Part shown: one piece after another, positions 47,502 to 60,712 of the stretch
Layout: the number at the start of each line of letters is the position of its first letter
How positions within the stretch are numbered: position 1 is the first letter of the stretch
Assembly (NCBI RefSeq): GCF_016808095.1
Contig: NC_068975.1
Coordinates: 2,480,001 to 2,544,000, forward strand
Source: Vigna angularis
Taxonomy: Eukaryota > Streptophyta > Magnoliopsida > Fabales > Fabaceae
Length of the DNA: 64,000 nt
Direction of reading: 5' to 3'
Program-made: the position numbers and the translations under genes
Notes under the pieces: generated by a model
What the model saw: only the letters and a program-made list of their open reading frames with translations
Database searches by the model: none
What the model was told of the DNA's origin: nothing

Positions 47502-50500
47502 AAATGGATGTCGAATCAAATTTCTCACAAATTGCACCTCCGGTCTTTGATGGAGAAAATTACGATCTTTGGACTGTCAAAATGGAGGCGTATCTAGAGG
47601 CTCTAGATCTTTGGGAAGCTGTAGAAGCAGATTATGAAGTTCTTCCGCTGCCGAATAATCCTACCATGGCCTAGATCAAAATTCACAAGGAGAGAAAAAC
47701 CAGAATAACAAAGGCAAAAACATGTCTATTTGTTGGTGTTTCTCAAACCATCTTTACAAGAATTATGACTCTTAAATCAGCTAAAGAAATTTGGGATTAT
47801 CTAAAGGAAGAGTATGCTAGAGATGAAAGAATAAGAAGCATGCAGGTGCTTAATTTAATGAGGGAATTTGAGTTGCAAAGGATGAAAGAGTCTGAAAAAA
47901 AATCAAAGAATACTCAGACAAATTGTTGGGTATTGCCAACAAGATAAGGTTGTTGGGCAGCAATTTTCTTGATTCCAAAATTGTTGAGAAAATTCTGGTA
48001 ACGGTGCCAGAAAAGTATGAAGCATCTATTGCTTCAAACACAAGGGATTTGTCTAAAATCACATTTACATAAGTGCTACATGCCTTTCAAGCCCAAGAGC
48101 AACGAAGTTCGATGAGGGAAGATCATGTTGTTGAAGGTGCTTTTCTAGTCAAAAGCCAACAAGCCAAAACTACAAGAATCATCCAGCCAGCAGTCAGAGC
48201 AATACAAATAATTACAATAAAGGAAAAGGTGGAAAGAAAAGTTACCCACCTTGTCAGCATTGTGGCAAAATGGGTCACCCTCCATTCAGATGTTGACAAA
48301 GACCTAATTCTAAATGCAAGAAGTGCAATCAAATGGGACATGAAGCAATCATATGCAAGAGAAAAAATCAACAAGAGAAATAAGCTAAGGTTGTTGATCA
48401 GGAGGAGGAGGACCAACTATTTGTAGCTACTTGTTTATTGAGCAGTGAATCGAGTGAAAATGGGCTGATAGATAGTGGTTGTACCAATCACATGACCTTT
48501 AACAAGGCTCTTTTCAGAGAATTGAGGCCAACTAATGTCACTAAAGTCAAAATAGGTAATGGTGATCATATCTCAGTCAAAGGAAATGGGACAATTGCAA
48601 TCACAAGTTGTATAGGCACAAAGTTCACTCACAATGTTTTTTTCGTTTCTGAAATTGACCAGAACTTATTAAGTGTTGGTCAACTGATTGAAAAAGGATT
48701 TAAAGTTATTTTTAAAGATAAATATTGCTTGATTAAAGATGTAGCTGGTCAAGATATGTTTAAGGTAAAAATAAAAGGAAAAAGCTTTGCTCTAAATCCA
48801 TTGGAGGAGGAGCAGGTTGCTTTTTCTTTGAAGGAAAATGTCATAGAAATCTGGCACAAGATACTCTGGCACTATCATCATCAAGGACTACTGCAAATGA
48901 GTGGAAAAGAGTTAGCACTTGATATTCCGGTGCTTGAGGATCAAACTTCAAACTACAAAGCTTGTCAATTTGGGAAGCTAAACAAAAAACCTTTTTCAAA
49001 GACAACATGGAGAGCATCAAGGAAGCTGCAATTAATTCACACAGATGTTGCAGGGCCTCAAAGAACACCTTCATTGAAAGGTAATCTTTATTATGTTCTC
49101 TTCATTGATGACTTTACCAGAATGTGTTGGATCTTTTTGTTCAAGAACAAATCAGAGGTGGATGAAATTTTTTGGAAGTTCAAAGCCAAGGTTGAGAACG
49201 AAATTGGTTTCAAAATTCAGATTTTAAGGTTAAACAATGGCATTGAGTACACATCTGAAAGATTCAATCAATTTTGTGAGGATTTTGGCATTGAACATCA
49301 ACTAACTGCTCCCTATACCCTACAACAAAATAGGGTTAGTGAGAGGAGAAACTGATACATCTTGGAGATGACGAGATGCATGCTGTATGAAAAGAATTTA
49401 CCAAAAGAATTTTGGGCAGAGGGAGCAAGTACAGTTGTTTTTCTTCATAATAGACTCCCCACCAAAGCATTGAACGATCAAACACCATTTGAGGTTTGGC
49501 ATGGTTAAAAACCATCTATGAAATTTCTTAAAATATTTGGTTGTTTGTGCTTTACTCATGTTCCACAGAGCAAGTGAGATAAGCTAGATAAAAGAGCATG
49601 ACCGGGTATCTTTATAGGCTACAATATAGTCATCAAAGCCTATAAAATCTTTCAGCCGCAAACCGGAAAAATAACTATTAGCAAGGATGTTTACTTTCTG
49701 GAAGATGAAGAATGGAATTAGGATGATAAAAGGAAGGCAAATCTGGTTTCTACAGATGTGAAGTTCAAATCTTCAACCTTAAACACAAGACAAAATGAAG
49801 ATGAAAGTTGGCAAAATGAATTACTAGATGATGATCCAGTAAGAGGTACCAGATTGCTATCTGAAATTTATGAAAGATGCAATATTTTTATGTGTGAACC
49901 TGTAGATTCTGAAGAAGCAAAGAAAAGTCCACATTGGAGGGGTGTAATGAAGGAGGAGTTGTCAATGATCGAGAAGAACCAAACCTGGATTCTTATGGAA
50001 AAACCTCAAGGCAGAAAAGTAATTGGGGTCAAATGGGTGTATAAAACTAAATTAAATGTTGACGGTTCTATCAACAAACACAAGACAAGACTAGTAGTGA
50101 AAGGTTATGCATAGATTTTTGGTATAAACTACTAAGATACATTTGCACCATTTGCTCGATTGGACACTATTAGGTTGTTACTTGGTATAGCTGCTTAAAG
50201 GAATTGGAAGATTTATCAACTTGATGTTAAATCAGCTTTTTTAAATGGTTTTTTGCAAGAAGACATATATGTTGAACAACCCCAAGGCTTTGTGAAGGAA
50301 GGAGATGAAGATAAGGTTTATTTACTCAAAAAGGTTCTTTATGGGCTGAAACAAGCCCCAAGATCCTGATACAGCAGAATTGATGATCATTTGCTGAACT
50401 TGGGATTTGTCAAAATCTTAGCTGAATCAACATTGTATGTTAAGCATGATAGAGCTGACATTCTTATCATCTCACTCTATGTGGATGACCTCTTTGTAAT

Positions 50501-50552
50501 AGGAAGCAACACCAGGCTTGTCGAGAAGTTTAAGAAAGAAATGATGGAGGTG
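47502..50552 (+). pseudogene. Decayed Ty1-copia retrotransposon gag-pol
   Basis: The order of domains is that of Ty1-copia. Gag starts at 47502 (MDVESNFSQIAPPVFDGENYDLW) and runs to about 48060. A zinc-knuckle region (48250-48370) is frame-disturbed. Protease comes next (LIDSGCTNHMT, from about 48465), then integrase with a damaged HHCC region (from 48850) and a core with HTDVAGP...FIDDFTR (49035-49355). Reverse transcriptase follows, with WVYKTKLN..KTRLVVKGYA (50030-50114), [11 protein letters not shown] (about 50215) and SLYVDD (about 50475). The coding path is broken by in-frame stops at about 47675, 49353, 49508, 50112, 50198 and 50368 and by frameshifts. It ends abruptly near 50552, without RNase H or a 3' LTR. 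No function is expected. Confidence 0.93.
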
Positions 50553-53500
50553 TTTTTTCTGCAACTCTTCCTCTTTTTCTCCTAGAAAACGTCTTTTCTC
50601 TCCCTTATCTTTCTAATTTTCGTTTTTTTTATTTTAGGGTAACAAAATGCATATCCCTTTTTACTCTTCTCCTTTTTATCTTCTTCTATTATATCTCTAT
50701 CTTTTTTAGTTTTAATAAAATCTCTCAATTTATCTCTAAAACTACTAAGATTTTCTCTATTATTCTCTCTTAACTATTTTCTAAAATATCATCAACCATC
50801 AAATCTTTTTAAAATCCACCTAATCTTTTAAAATATCAAACAATATCTAATATTGATTTTCTCTAATAAAAATATCTCTTTTAATCTTTAAACCCACCAA
50901 GATTATATCTCTTATTTTCATTTAACTAATATTTAAAATAACAAAAACTAAATCTTCTAAAAGATTTACATAATATCATTTTACTAAATAACCAGATTAT
51001 TTAATTTGCATGCTTTTCCTTTCTACACCAATTAAATAAAAGTAAAAGATCTTTTTTTTCTAGAAAAAAAATATAAAATAAAGAAATAACATAACAATTA
51101 TGTTCTATCAAAAATATACACTCATCAATTCTAACTTCCAAACAAAAACTCAAAGTCTCAAAACTGCTTTATTTTTAAAATTCTTATTTTTCTAGATCTT
51201 ACGATGCCCATGACAGACCACTTTATAATTTTAACCAATCAGATAACAATCTTGTGTTTGTCACTCAAAAATTATAACAAGAATTTCTTCATTAAATCAA
51301 AAATATGGTTGAGAATAAAGGTTAAGTTTTAACTATATTTTCACTTAAGTGAAAAATCTTTCATTTAAGTGAAAATAAGACCGAAAGAAAAGGTCTGAGT
51401 TTTAGTTTTATTTTCATTTGAACAAAAAGTAGGATTCAGAGGTTAAGTTTTAACTCTGTTTTAACTCTGAAAAATCTTTTGCTTCACGAAGAATAGGCAA
51501 GAGAAAAGGTTGAGTTTCAATTTTCACTTAAGAAAAAAACAAATCCTTCAATTGAGTGAAAATAGGTCCAAAATAAAATGTTGAGTTTGTTTATATAAGC
51601 AAAAGTATTATAATATCAACTTTAAGTTGTACGGCCAATTTGTTTCCCAGAGTTTTGTCCAAAACCATTTTAACAAATAGAACTTCAAACAAATTCAAAA
51701 TGATCAATACAAGAATAATAATTCGTTCAAATATCATCATTTACTCATTTCAATTTAACCTTTTTCATTCAAACTGAATATATAATTTTCATTCACATTA
51801 AGATATATAGAAGACCATAGAAAGATAATTTTACTCATTAAAACCATATTCAAAATTCAATTTAAGAAACTTTATACCTTGGCACGTCTAATTTATTCAC
51901 CATATCAATATCTCAATAAATGTACTAAATTTAAAGTATTTTGAAACAATCCTTTATTCACCAAACGCAAATAACATTCTCACTCACTTTCAAACATTCA
52001 AATTGTGTTCAAACAAAATATAATCCATGTCACGAAATAAAGTATGACCAAGTCACCTTCATATTGCAATCATTTAGCGTAAGGTACTATGAAAAAAAAA
52101 ACATAAATAATTTTCTTTTTTTGTAATTTCTTGCTTTAAAGAAACTTCCAACTCAATAGATAGTTGCTCAAAATGTAAAAAACATAAAACAAAGCAATCA
52201 AACATAAAAAAAAATGTAATATAAGCATAATCAAGTTGAGAAAATCGTTTATCTCAACTAACTCATCAAGACTTATGAAACACTAAAAAAAAATCTTCAT
52301 AGTAAATAAACACTTATCCTGATTACAAAAGTCATCAAATGAAAATAATATTTATAACTATTGTAAAGTGTGATCAGATTATAAAAATAAAAGAAAAAGT
52401 GTAAAATAATAAAATAATGAAAATAGGGAGAAGTTAGAGAGATAAGTCATCCTCTATTGTATCTTCAAAATACACTATTTTTGTTTAATATATTTTAGAA
52501 CATCAAAATTAGTATATTTTAAATACATAACACAGAAACAATACCAAAAAATCAACAAAAAATTAAAATTCAATTTACAAAGAAAAGAAGTTTTTTTTTT
52601 CTTTTATGAAGGAGAGAGAAAAGATTTAAGGACAAGGGAGTCTACAATCTTGAAGATGAAATATTCATTTTTTCTTTTATGCGTACACAAACCTAATTGT
52701 CCACACAGTTATTGACGGTAAAAATAACTGAAAATAAAATGCTTTACAAGATGAAATTAATATTCAAAATATATAAATGTTGAATATTTAATAAAAAAAA
52801 TATTAATAAAAACTAAAATAAAAATATCCAAATTTATCATACACTTAAAACTTAATTCAAATTAATTAAAAGTAATTGTCGGTGGTATAAGTTTTAGTAT
52901 AATAAAAAACGATATATTATAAATTTTGTAATATACTCCTCTTTTTTAAAAACTATGTTAGCTAATATAGTTAAACCTTTTGTTATGTTATAATCAGTAA
53001 ACAAAATACTTTAAAAAAAAACATTATCATCTTCTAAAACTAAATACTTTGTAATTTTCTTTTAAGTATTATTACGTATTATGACATATCAGCTAAACTA
53101 ACATCTAATATATAATTTTATAGTTATAATTATACAGAATTTAAATTTTAATTCTTATATATATATATATATATATATAATTTTTCTAACCTATTCTAAT
53201 TTATGTATTTTAGTTGTAATATTAATATTTTTCACCTAATTTTTCAATATCTCTTATGAAATTTCTATACGTGAAAATTAATTATTTTAGTTTATTCCAA
53301 AGTGAAAATGTTTGGGATCTTTTTTTATCTTTTTCTTTAACACATTTTGGAATGACAAGTGACAAATAAATAACATTTGTGAGTTTTATTTGAACTTATA
53401 CTCATTTTAATAATAAATTTTCATATTAACATGTACAAGGATATAAATATTACTTGCTTTTTATGTTATCCCTACACTATGAAAATGATGTAAAACATTT

Positions 53501-54700
53501 CAAATATGTCAAGTATTAAGAGAAAATCATAATGAATTATAGTATATTTACACATGTAATACGAGAAAATGTTTTACAGAGACTATATATATATAATTTA
53601 ATTAAGAGAGAAAAAAAAACAAATTTAATTCTTTATTTTTATGATGTGATGTTTCAATCATACAATTGGTATTCGATATTATATTTTAAAATTCATTAAT
53701 GTTCTTCAACTTTGACATTCATAATAGTGATATTCATTTTTAAAGATCGTTTAATTTACATGAGTCTGAGCATAATTACTACTCAACGAAGACAAGGACA
53801 AAAAACGGAAACAGATGACAAATTCAATATCTAACAATGATGAAAATAACATTTTACTTAAATAACAAGGTATAATCAAACTCCACCGCTGCCATCCCTG
53901 CATAACAAAAATCTTTGTAGCTTTCTACAAATTTTCCCTATTTAGCGATTACATTTATATTTTGTTGTAAAACCAGCCAGTAAAAAGCGTTTGCTATGAA
54001 ACAATAAATTATTAAAAAGAACATTGGAAGCAGTTAACCGAACATCGCGTAAAGGCTCCCACAAAATAAGTAATTACTTGATTTTAACAAACCAACAAAC
54101 TCAGGCATCACTCGCTTAAAGAATATGCCCCCTTCCCTTCCTTCAACACATTAAGAACATGAGAAACACTTAAAACTCCAAAATACGAAACAAGTAAAAA
54201 TAAGAGAACTGGAATATACGACTAAGGATAGATAGATATATCATAGTATTCATACAGACCAAGATGGATATGCATTCCACAATCCACCAATTTATTTTGA
54301 AGTTCGAGTCAACCTTCGACTTAGAAAAAGAGAAAGTGAACCATTATACCACTCGTCATACTCAACACATAATAAGAACCTTAACGAAGACGCGACAATT
54401 AAACACATGCGCTCAACAAGTGAGCCCCATAATGTCAATATACCATTATCCAACTTTGACACCCACTTCTTATCTACCAACCTTTCCAACTACATAAAAT
54501 CTGAGGCACTGCGGCAGAAAAAAGGGCTAGCACTATGGACCACTTGCAACCAAATGTCGGTAACAACGATTTTTACAGGTGCAACATTATATGACGTTTC
54601 CACTATAAAAGTGAACAAACCATTGCAACACCACCAATCCCAGAAGATATATAGCTCCAAGACAACTGAGTAGTCTTTTATTTATCACCACCTATCCAAC
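50553..54700. other. AT-rich intergenic DNA, no gene seen
   Basis: Pyrimidine-rich then AT-rich non-coding DNA with a (TA)n run at 53156-53179. 51290-51560 repeats 'gttaagttttaact...ttcacttaagtgaaa'-type words several times. The segment from about 54100 to 54700 may include the 3' untranslated region of the SMG7 transcript. No reading frame resembles a protein family. Confidence 0.55.
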
Positions 54701-54797
54701 CCAACCAACCAGACAAGGCATTTACTCTGAACGAACTTTGAACGGTAAAGATGCATGTATATCTTCCTTCGTCCGGGACCGAAGAGCTCATCATAAT

Positions 54798-55224
54798 CTG
54801 CAATGATTTGTCAAAACTGTTAAACCATACAAGGGAGAGCAGTATAGGTTCACTTGAGACCTCCGCAGCATTCTTGGAAACAAATGATAAGACCAAAATC
54901 TAGCGAAAATGTAGGAAGGTTGTATTTGCAATATTTGTCCTCGTTTACAGTTGTATGAAGTTGCAAATATCAACAAATTGAATTTCGTACTCACCTTTTG
55001 TAGTAGCAAGTGCCTGCAACAAGCCAAGGCCAAAGAAACTCCAACAACATTCAATGACGAAGCAGCAAAGTTGGAGTTTGATTGAGTAGCAAAAGGATGC
55101 AGCACATTCACAATATGCCTTCAAGAACCTCAAACACATAAAGACATTAGCAACAAAAAATAAACATGACAAAACACAAACAATAAGCAAACAGAAATAC
55201 AACATGATCCAGACAGATGCATAC
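54798..55224 (-). other. SMG7: Candidate 3' UTR introns of SMG7
   Basis: Downstream of the SMG7 stop (55247) the minus strand shows a donor (TAGATG|GTATGC, last exon base 55225), an acceptor (TTGCAG| before 55013), a second consensus donor (AAAAG|GTGAGT after 54995) and an acceptor (CATTGCAG| before 54797). This predicts introns 55224-55014 and 54994-54798 around a 19-nt micro-exon. The last junction would lie about 40 nt past the stop. Introns in the 3' UTR of Arabidopsis SMG7 are known to make its own mRNA a decay target. The same logic here is inference from splice signals only. Confidence 0.5.
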
Positions 55225-55246
55225 CATCTATACTCTGATACTGACA

Positions 55247-58200
55247 TCACACAAAGTAACGACCTGTCCAGATTGACTGTCCTTGAAATTGCTCAGGCAG
55301 AGGAGAAAACTGCTGATTTCCTGCTGTGAGCTGCTGTGGCTGCAGCTGCTGATCATGATGTGATTTTAAAAGATCATAATTCTGATAATCTTGCCAACCA
55401 TTTTGTTTCTCTGCATGAAGAGGCAGAGAATGAACTTGTTTCCCAGGAAAAGGAAAGCTGACATTAGGACTGAAGCCACTATTACTGACTTGCACAGAAT
55501 TTGAATGAGAGTAGTTGAGAGGACCATTGGATCCTAATCCTTTGGTTGATGAACGAAAATGATATCCATCCAACCAACTGTAATCATCCATCATTGGATT
55601 CCCACTAATTGAATCTGAAACAGAGGATTCAACACCTTGTTTGGGAGGAACGTGACTGAAACCAGGAGGAGGTCCAAGGTGCCTGGTTGGTCGACTGACT
55701 GGGGCTTTTCTAGAACCAACTGGCAAAGCTGACGCTTTCACAGCTAAGTTATCAGTAACAACTCCCGAAGATGCAATAGCATCAACTTTTGATGGCAATA
55801 CGGAGTCCAAAGCTTTCGAGATACCATAAAACATGCCATTGGTATCAGCAGCACCTATAGATTGTTGGTTAGGAATAGGAAGTGAAACATGGTTGGAGAA
55901 GGCAATAGCTTCTTGTACACCAGGTTTCATCGCATGCCCATTCTCAAATAAACCAAGACCTTTAAAATTGTTAGCGAGAGAAATTTCCTCCTCTAACCAC
56001 CTAGATGTCTGTAGCTGAACTGGTTGCATGTGTTGAGGCACCATACCACTACCAGGAACAGATAAAGTTTGATGACCTAGATTCATTAGAGGGTTAGGAG
56101 TAGAATTAACATGAAATTTTAAATCCCCTCCAGATGCTTTTAGAGCAGGTTCCAATCCCACATTGGGTGCCCATGATGAGGCAACCACATCAGCTCGTGT
56201 CTCAGACACTATAGGTTTAAAAACAATAACCTCATCATCCTCATCTCCTTCCATTTGCTGGTGCTGGTTTGACTGAACAATTTCCATCTCTGATTTATCA
56301 GCAGGATTTTCTTGCACTAGCTCTGTTGCACTCCGCATCTCTGAGTAGGTGGGAAGAACAAAATCATCTACAGTTTGAGGCTCAACACCAATTACAAATT
56401 TCTTTGCCTTTGAATTAAAATATATCACATTTTTATCAACCTTAACATCTGCTAAAGCCTTCCCTGCAGATAAAACCCTTTTGACTCGAGCTTTTCTTTC
56501 CTTGTCCCCATCACTTCCAATAGAATGCTTCCTTGAAAAATCCAAGATGGTATGTGCAGGAAGAAGTGGAACAAATCCCCTTAGCTCAAAGTCCTCCCAC
56601 AAAGCATGTCGGTTTTCAGTTTCCCCTTCCTCATACCTGCTCATGTTATTAAAGCAAGTCTCCTCTTCATCATCAATAGACATAGGCCCAACGGAAAGCA
56701 GCTTATTCAAGAAGGATACACATCGATTCCAAAATTCTGATCTCAAATTTGTCTGACTTTCGTCCACATCATTGCCAGCAGAAAGATCTGGATAACAAGC
56801 TAACCACTCAACAAAAACCAAAATGCCTGGTAAAAGATAACTAGAAGAAGGATCACGCAACTCTGTGCATCTCTCTATTATGTAACCCATCAATTCAAAA
56901 GCAGCAGCAAATGCATTCTGAAGCAGAACAGCACGCTGTACAATTTCTGCATAACTTTGACCTTCAGATTCCTTGTTCACATTATAAACTGTAAATATTA
57001 GAATGCAAACAATTCTGACAATGCCAAGTGCATTTTCGGGAGCATCTGTTCCAAAATTGAGCTCTTCATCTTGCCCAGAAGACAGAAGCTCACGCAGGTC
57101 AGTGACTACAGCAACAAGAACCTCAGGAAAAGTCTCAAGGCTATATTGAGAAACAAGAAGTACAGATCAGAGAAACATATGAATCAACAGTGAAAATACA
57201 CAATAAAGAAAAGGTTAAGAATATAAACCTAGTGCGTGTAAACAAGATCCCATTTAGACGGACAAAGCGAGTGCAGAAGTATATATAAGTTTCCTGAATA
57301 CTGGATGCTCCTATTTTAGGACTGGCATCAACACCAGTACCCCTTGTTGCAAGTTTCGGTTCCCCTTTTCCTCTTCCTTTACCTGTTACCCGCCCAGAAG
57401 ATTCCTTGACTGCATGAGCTTTAGCATCACCAGAAAGTTGAGAGTAACTTTGACGATTCTATCATGAATTATAACAAGTTAGAATATTGTAATGTAATGC
57501 ACCAAAAGGATCACAGAAAATATAAATCAGCACACCCATTCACATATATAACAATAAACAGAATCATGTTCAAGGACTTGTTATTTAAACTCAAAGAGGC
57601 CACAGAATGTTTCTTTATACCACCAAATTCATACAATTATGTGCTTAAAATACATGCACGAACTTCCCCTAAGATGAGTACTGATAACATGACTCCACCA
57701 ACATGCAACCACTCTTAATATATAATATGATTCTTTAATGCACTTAATTTACAGCATTGAACACTAAGAGTAAGAATCTGTGACTCTCATCCTCGTAATA
57801 ATAATTTAGTCTGCAAGCAATAATCATGATATGATGTGATGTCAAGAAGATGAAAGGCTGAATTACAAGCCAAACCAAAGAATAAAACACAAAATCCTTA
57901 AATAATGACAAGAGCAAACACACAGGACAATGGTCACATTACCTTGTCAAATGCAACTATCAAGTTTTCTCTTGCAGTTGTGAAGGGACTATCTACAGCC
58001 AGACTACGAAAATACCGATATATGGTCACCAGCATATCCCCAGAATATGAAGCCAACAAAGCAAGCTGGAAAAACAGACTCGTTAAAATGGAATATAAAA
58101 ACCACGAAACATAAGTAAGGAAAACTATAAAACAACCATTAAAAATCACAATGGGTGTATGACGGCCAAACACCTGGTGATGGGGGTTTCCACTACAAGG

Positions 58201-59581
58201 CCAAAGAGATGCAGCTTGCAAGTAGTAACTAGAAGCTGCTGTGTACTCCCGGTTTTTCGAATCACCTTCACCATACATACCTTTATAACGAGCAAGATCA
58301 CCCAAGTATATCAGACAACGATGACAAGCTACTAAACCTTTCTTCATCTCAGCAGATTTCTTTCCATCTTTCTCCATGACAATCCGATTCTCTGAATCCT
58401 CAAAGTAACCAAGAGGAAGACCATACTTAGCTCTGATCTTTGTAATAAGGTCATGGTAAAATCCAGTTGCTTCTGAAAGGAAAGTCTTAAATTGTAGCCT
58501 TATTTTAGTTATCCGGTCCGGTCGTGCAGGGCCTTTCACTCCCTGAGATGAGTTTGCACTTGAAGAAGAAAGAGAAGCAGCACTGAAGTATGCTCTAAAC
58601 TCCTCAATCCGCTTATAATGCAACTGCCAGAGTGCATATTCAATATTGTGCAGCTCAGAGAAAGCATGGTCCTCAAGAATTATTGCTTCATAATTCTCAC
58701 GCATCTGTTGCCAAGCATTTGGATCTGATGGAACCCGCGCCTGAGCTGACCTACGACGCTTATTCTCCAATTCAAGGTTCTATGTAACAAATAATAATTG
58801 TAATATTACAAAACACACCTCTAGTATTCATTTAACCAAAATTCAAGGTTCTAGGTAACAAATAATAGTAATGTTAGAAAACAGATCTATGCTATCTATA
58901 TCTCACCAAAAAATGCTCAAGTAAATCAATGTTAAAAACAAGAAAACCATGGAAAACAACAGAAAGTTAAAAATTGTGCTATTTCTTTTATTTCAATGTA
59001 TAGTCACTCATTTTCAGGTTCACAAAGTCAGTCAAAGAATATTAAGAATTCTTAATTAATATATTTATTTATTTAGTCTAATATTGAGGAGCTTGACATT
59101 GAAAAACAAATCACCAGAGTTGCAGTTCAATTCAACAGTTAGTTCCAAAATGTAGACATTTCTTACATAATACCATTTTATTTTATAATGGTCTTTTCCC
59201 ACAGCCAAAATCTTATCGTGAAAAAGAGATTTACCAAGTCAGTAAGTAAACAAGCCAATTTCAACTTCATAAAATCTGAATTTTAAAATGATTACAAAAT
59301 ATCAGAGACAAGGATTATCATTCAATAATTTAGCAAAACATTGACACTTCAAATTGAAAATAAACCAAAATACCAAGTGTTAATCAATAAAGTTAAACAG
59401 AGTATAAAAATTACACCAATAAACTATTGAAGAAATTTCAATCGTTTTACTTGTTCATCAATTTTTACTCAAAGTGAATTGCCAAAACAAAGAAAAAAGA
59501 AGGTAATACCTTTTCATAGAGGCGTTGTGCACGCTCCCTTGATGAAGGAGCAGACATTTTATCCATTTCTACTAACATCAT
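55247..59581 (-). CDS. SMG7: SMG7, EST1-family nonsense-mediated mRNA decay factor
   Basis: Five coding exons with GT-AG borders: 59581-59510, 58779-58174, 58065-57943, 57458-57229, 57140-55247. They total 2925 nt, 974 aa, slightly shorter than the roughly 1050 aa of Arabidopsis. The N-terminal part has the EST1/SMG7 14-3-3-like and helical-hairpin domains, including SRERAQRLYEKNLELENKRR, DPNAWQQMRENYEAIILEDHAFSE and the CHRCLIYLGDLARYKGMYG helix pair. The second EST1 domain follows to about residue 530. The C-terminal half is low-complexity with the plant blocks RHLGPPPGF and, at the very end, WTGRYFV. SMG7 binds phosphorylated UPF1 and promotes decay of mRNAs with premature stops. In Arabidopsis it also acts in meiotic exit. 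The start at 59581 (MMLVEMDKMSAPSS) is the first in-frame ATG, but ATGs at 59566 or 59557 are possible. No damage was seen. Confidence 0.95.
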
Positions 59582-60600
59582 CCATCAATTATTTATTGAC
59601 TAACCAGATTGAAATCACATCAATCCTGCAAAAATAAATTCTACAATTATAAATTGCTCACTTCAATGATTCATAAAATAGTTAGCATATAAACTGATCA
59701 CAGACTACCATGGCCTCCATTCAAATTAATATATTCATACCCTTTGACAGAAAAACTGAAAACTGAATTACACACCAATAGAACATTAAAAATGAAGTTT
59801 GAATTTGACAGACCACAGACCATATTAAACAAGATACAGCATAAAGTTTTCTTAGATATAATAGAAACATGCTTCAAGACTGAAACCTCCCAAAGTCAAA
59901 CTCAATAAAAGTCCAATAAAACAAAAAGACTTACACTTCAGGAGAAATATTATATCAGATAAAAACAAGTAAAACAAAAATTTAGGGTATCAAAAACTGA
60001 ACCCACACAAATAAGCAACACACATCATAAATTGCAAGCAATCATTCAAAACTGCAAAAACCCAATCATATAACCCATAAAAGGTAGCAAAAACTCCAAA
60101 AAGATAAGAAAAAAAAAAGAATAACCAATAACAACAGCAAAACAATAATGGAAAACGCCTCGGCATCATTCAGACCCCAAAAACAATTCATGTACCTCAA
60201 TTTCACAAACTCCTATCATAAGATTCCTGCAAATTTGAATGACAAAAACTCCGATTCGCAAAGCAATTTAATAAAATCGGGAGAAGAAAAGAGTAAAAAC
60301 CGAAGGCAATACCAGATCTGCAAAAAATCCATCAGCGATACACCGTAATACAATCAATGAAGTCCATGATTTCATAGCAGATGCAAAAGAGAAACAAGAA
60401 TCGAAACTTCGACAAGCAAAAATAATCAATTAAACAAAATAAATACATCAATAAACAAATGAATAAATAGAGATGATAAAACCTACCTGTGTAGGAAGGA
60501 TCAACCAGGAGCACGATAATGAAATCGGAGAAATGAAGAAAGTCTTCGTTAGGGCTTGGTTCGAGAAAGAACGAAATAGAGAGAGAGTTTGTTAGAGGTC
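59582..60600 (-). promoter_or_regulatory. SMG7: 5' leader and leader intron of SMG7
   Basis: A leader exon ends in CCTACACAG|GTAGG (last exon base 60487). It is joined to an acceptor TTTTTGCAG|GATTGATG (exon resumes at 59625), giving an 861-bp leader intron. The upstream limit near 60600 is a guess. The second leader exon holds a minimal ORF (ATGTGA, 59620-59615) and a 9-codon ORF beginning at 59585 that overlaps the 59581 start out of frame and ends at 59559. Both could reduce translation from the first in-frame ATG. Confidence 0.65.
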
Positions 60601-60644
60601 CAAAAAGAGATTGAGATGAGGAAATTCAATTCAACGTGTTTGTT

Positions 60645-60709
<65 letters not shown>

Positions 60710-60712
60710 CTC
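60645..60712. repeat. (CT)n(CTTT)n microsatellite in the SMG7 promoter
   Basis: A short CT run (60645-60655) passes into about 13 copies of tttc and then back to a CT run. It lies about 50-110 bp above the presumed leader of SMG7. On the transcribed strand it is a GAAA purine tract. Plant promoters and leaders often carry such GA/CT tracts, and length polymorphism is expected. Confidence 0.95.

Noticed and set aside
54264..54896. Frames of 65-88 aa downstream of SMG7
   Set aside because: They lie in the probable 3' UTR of SMG7 on either strand and show no conserved motif.
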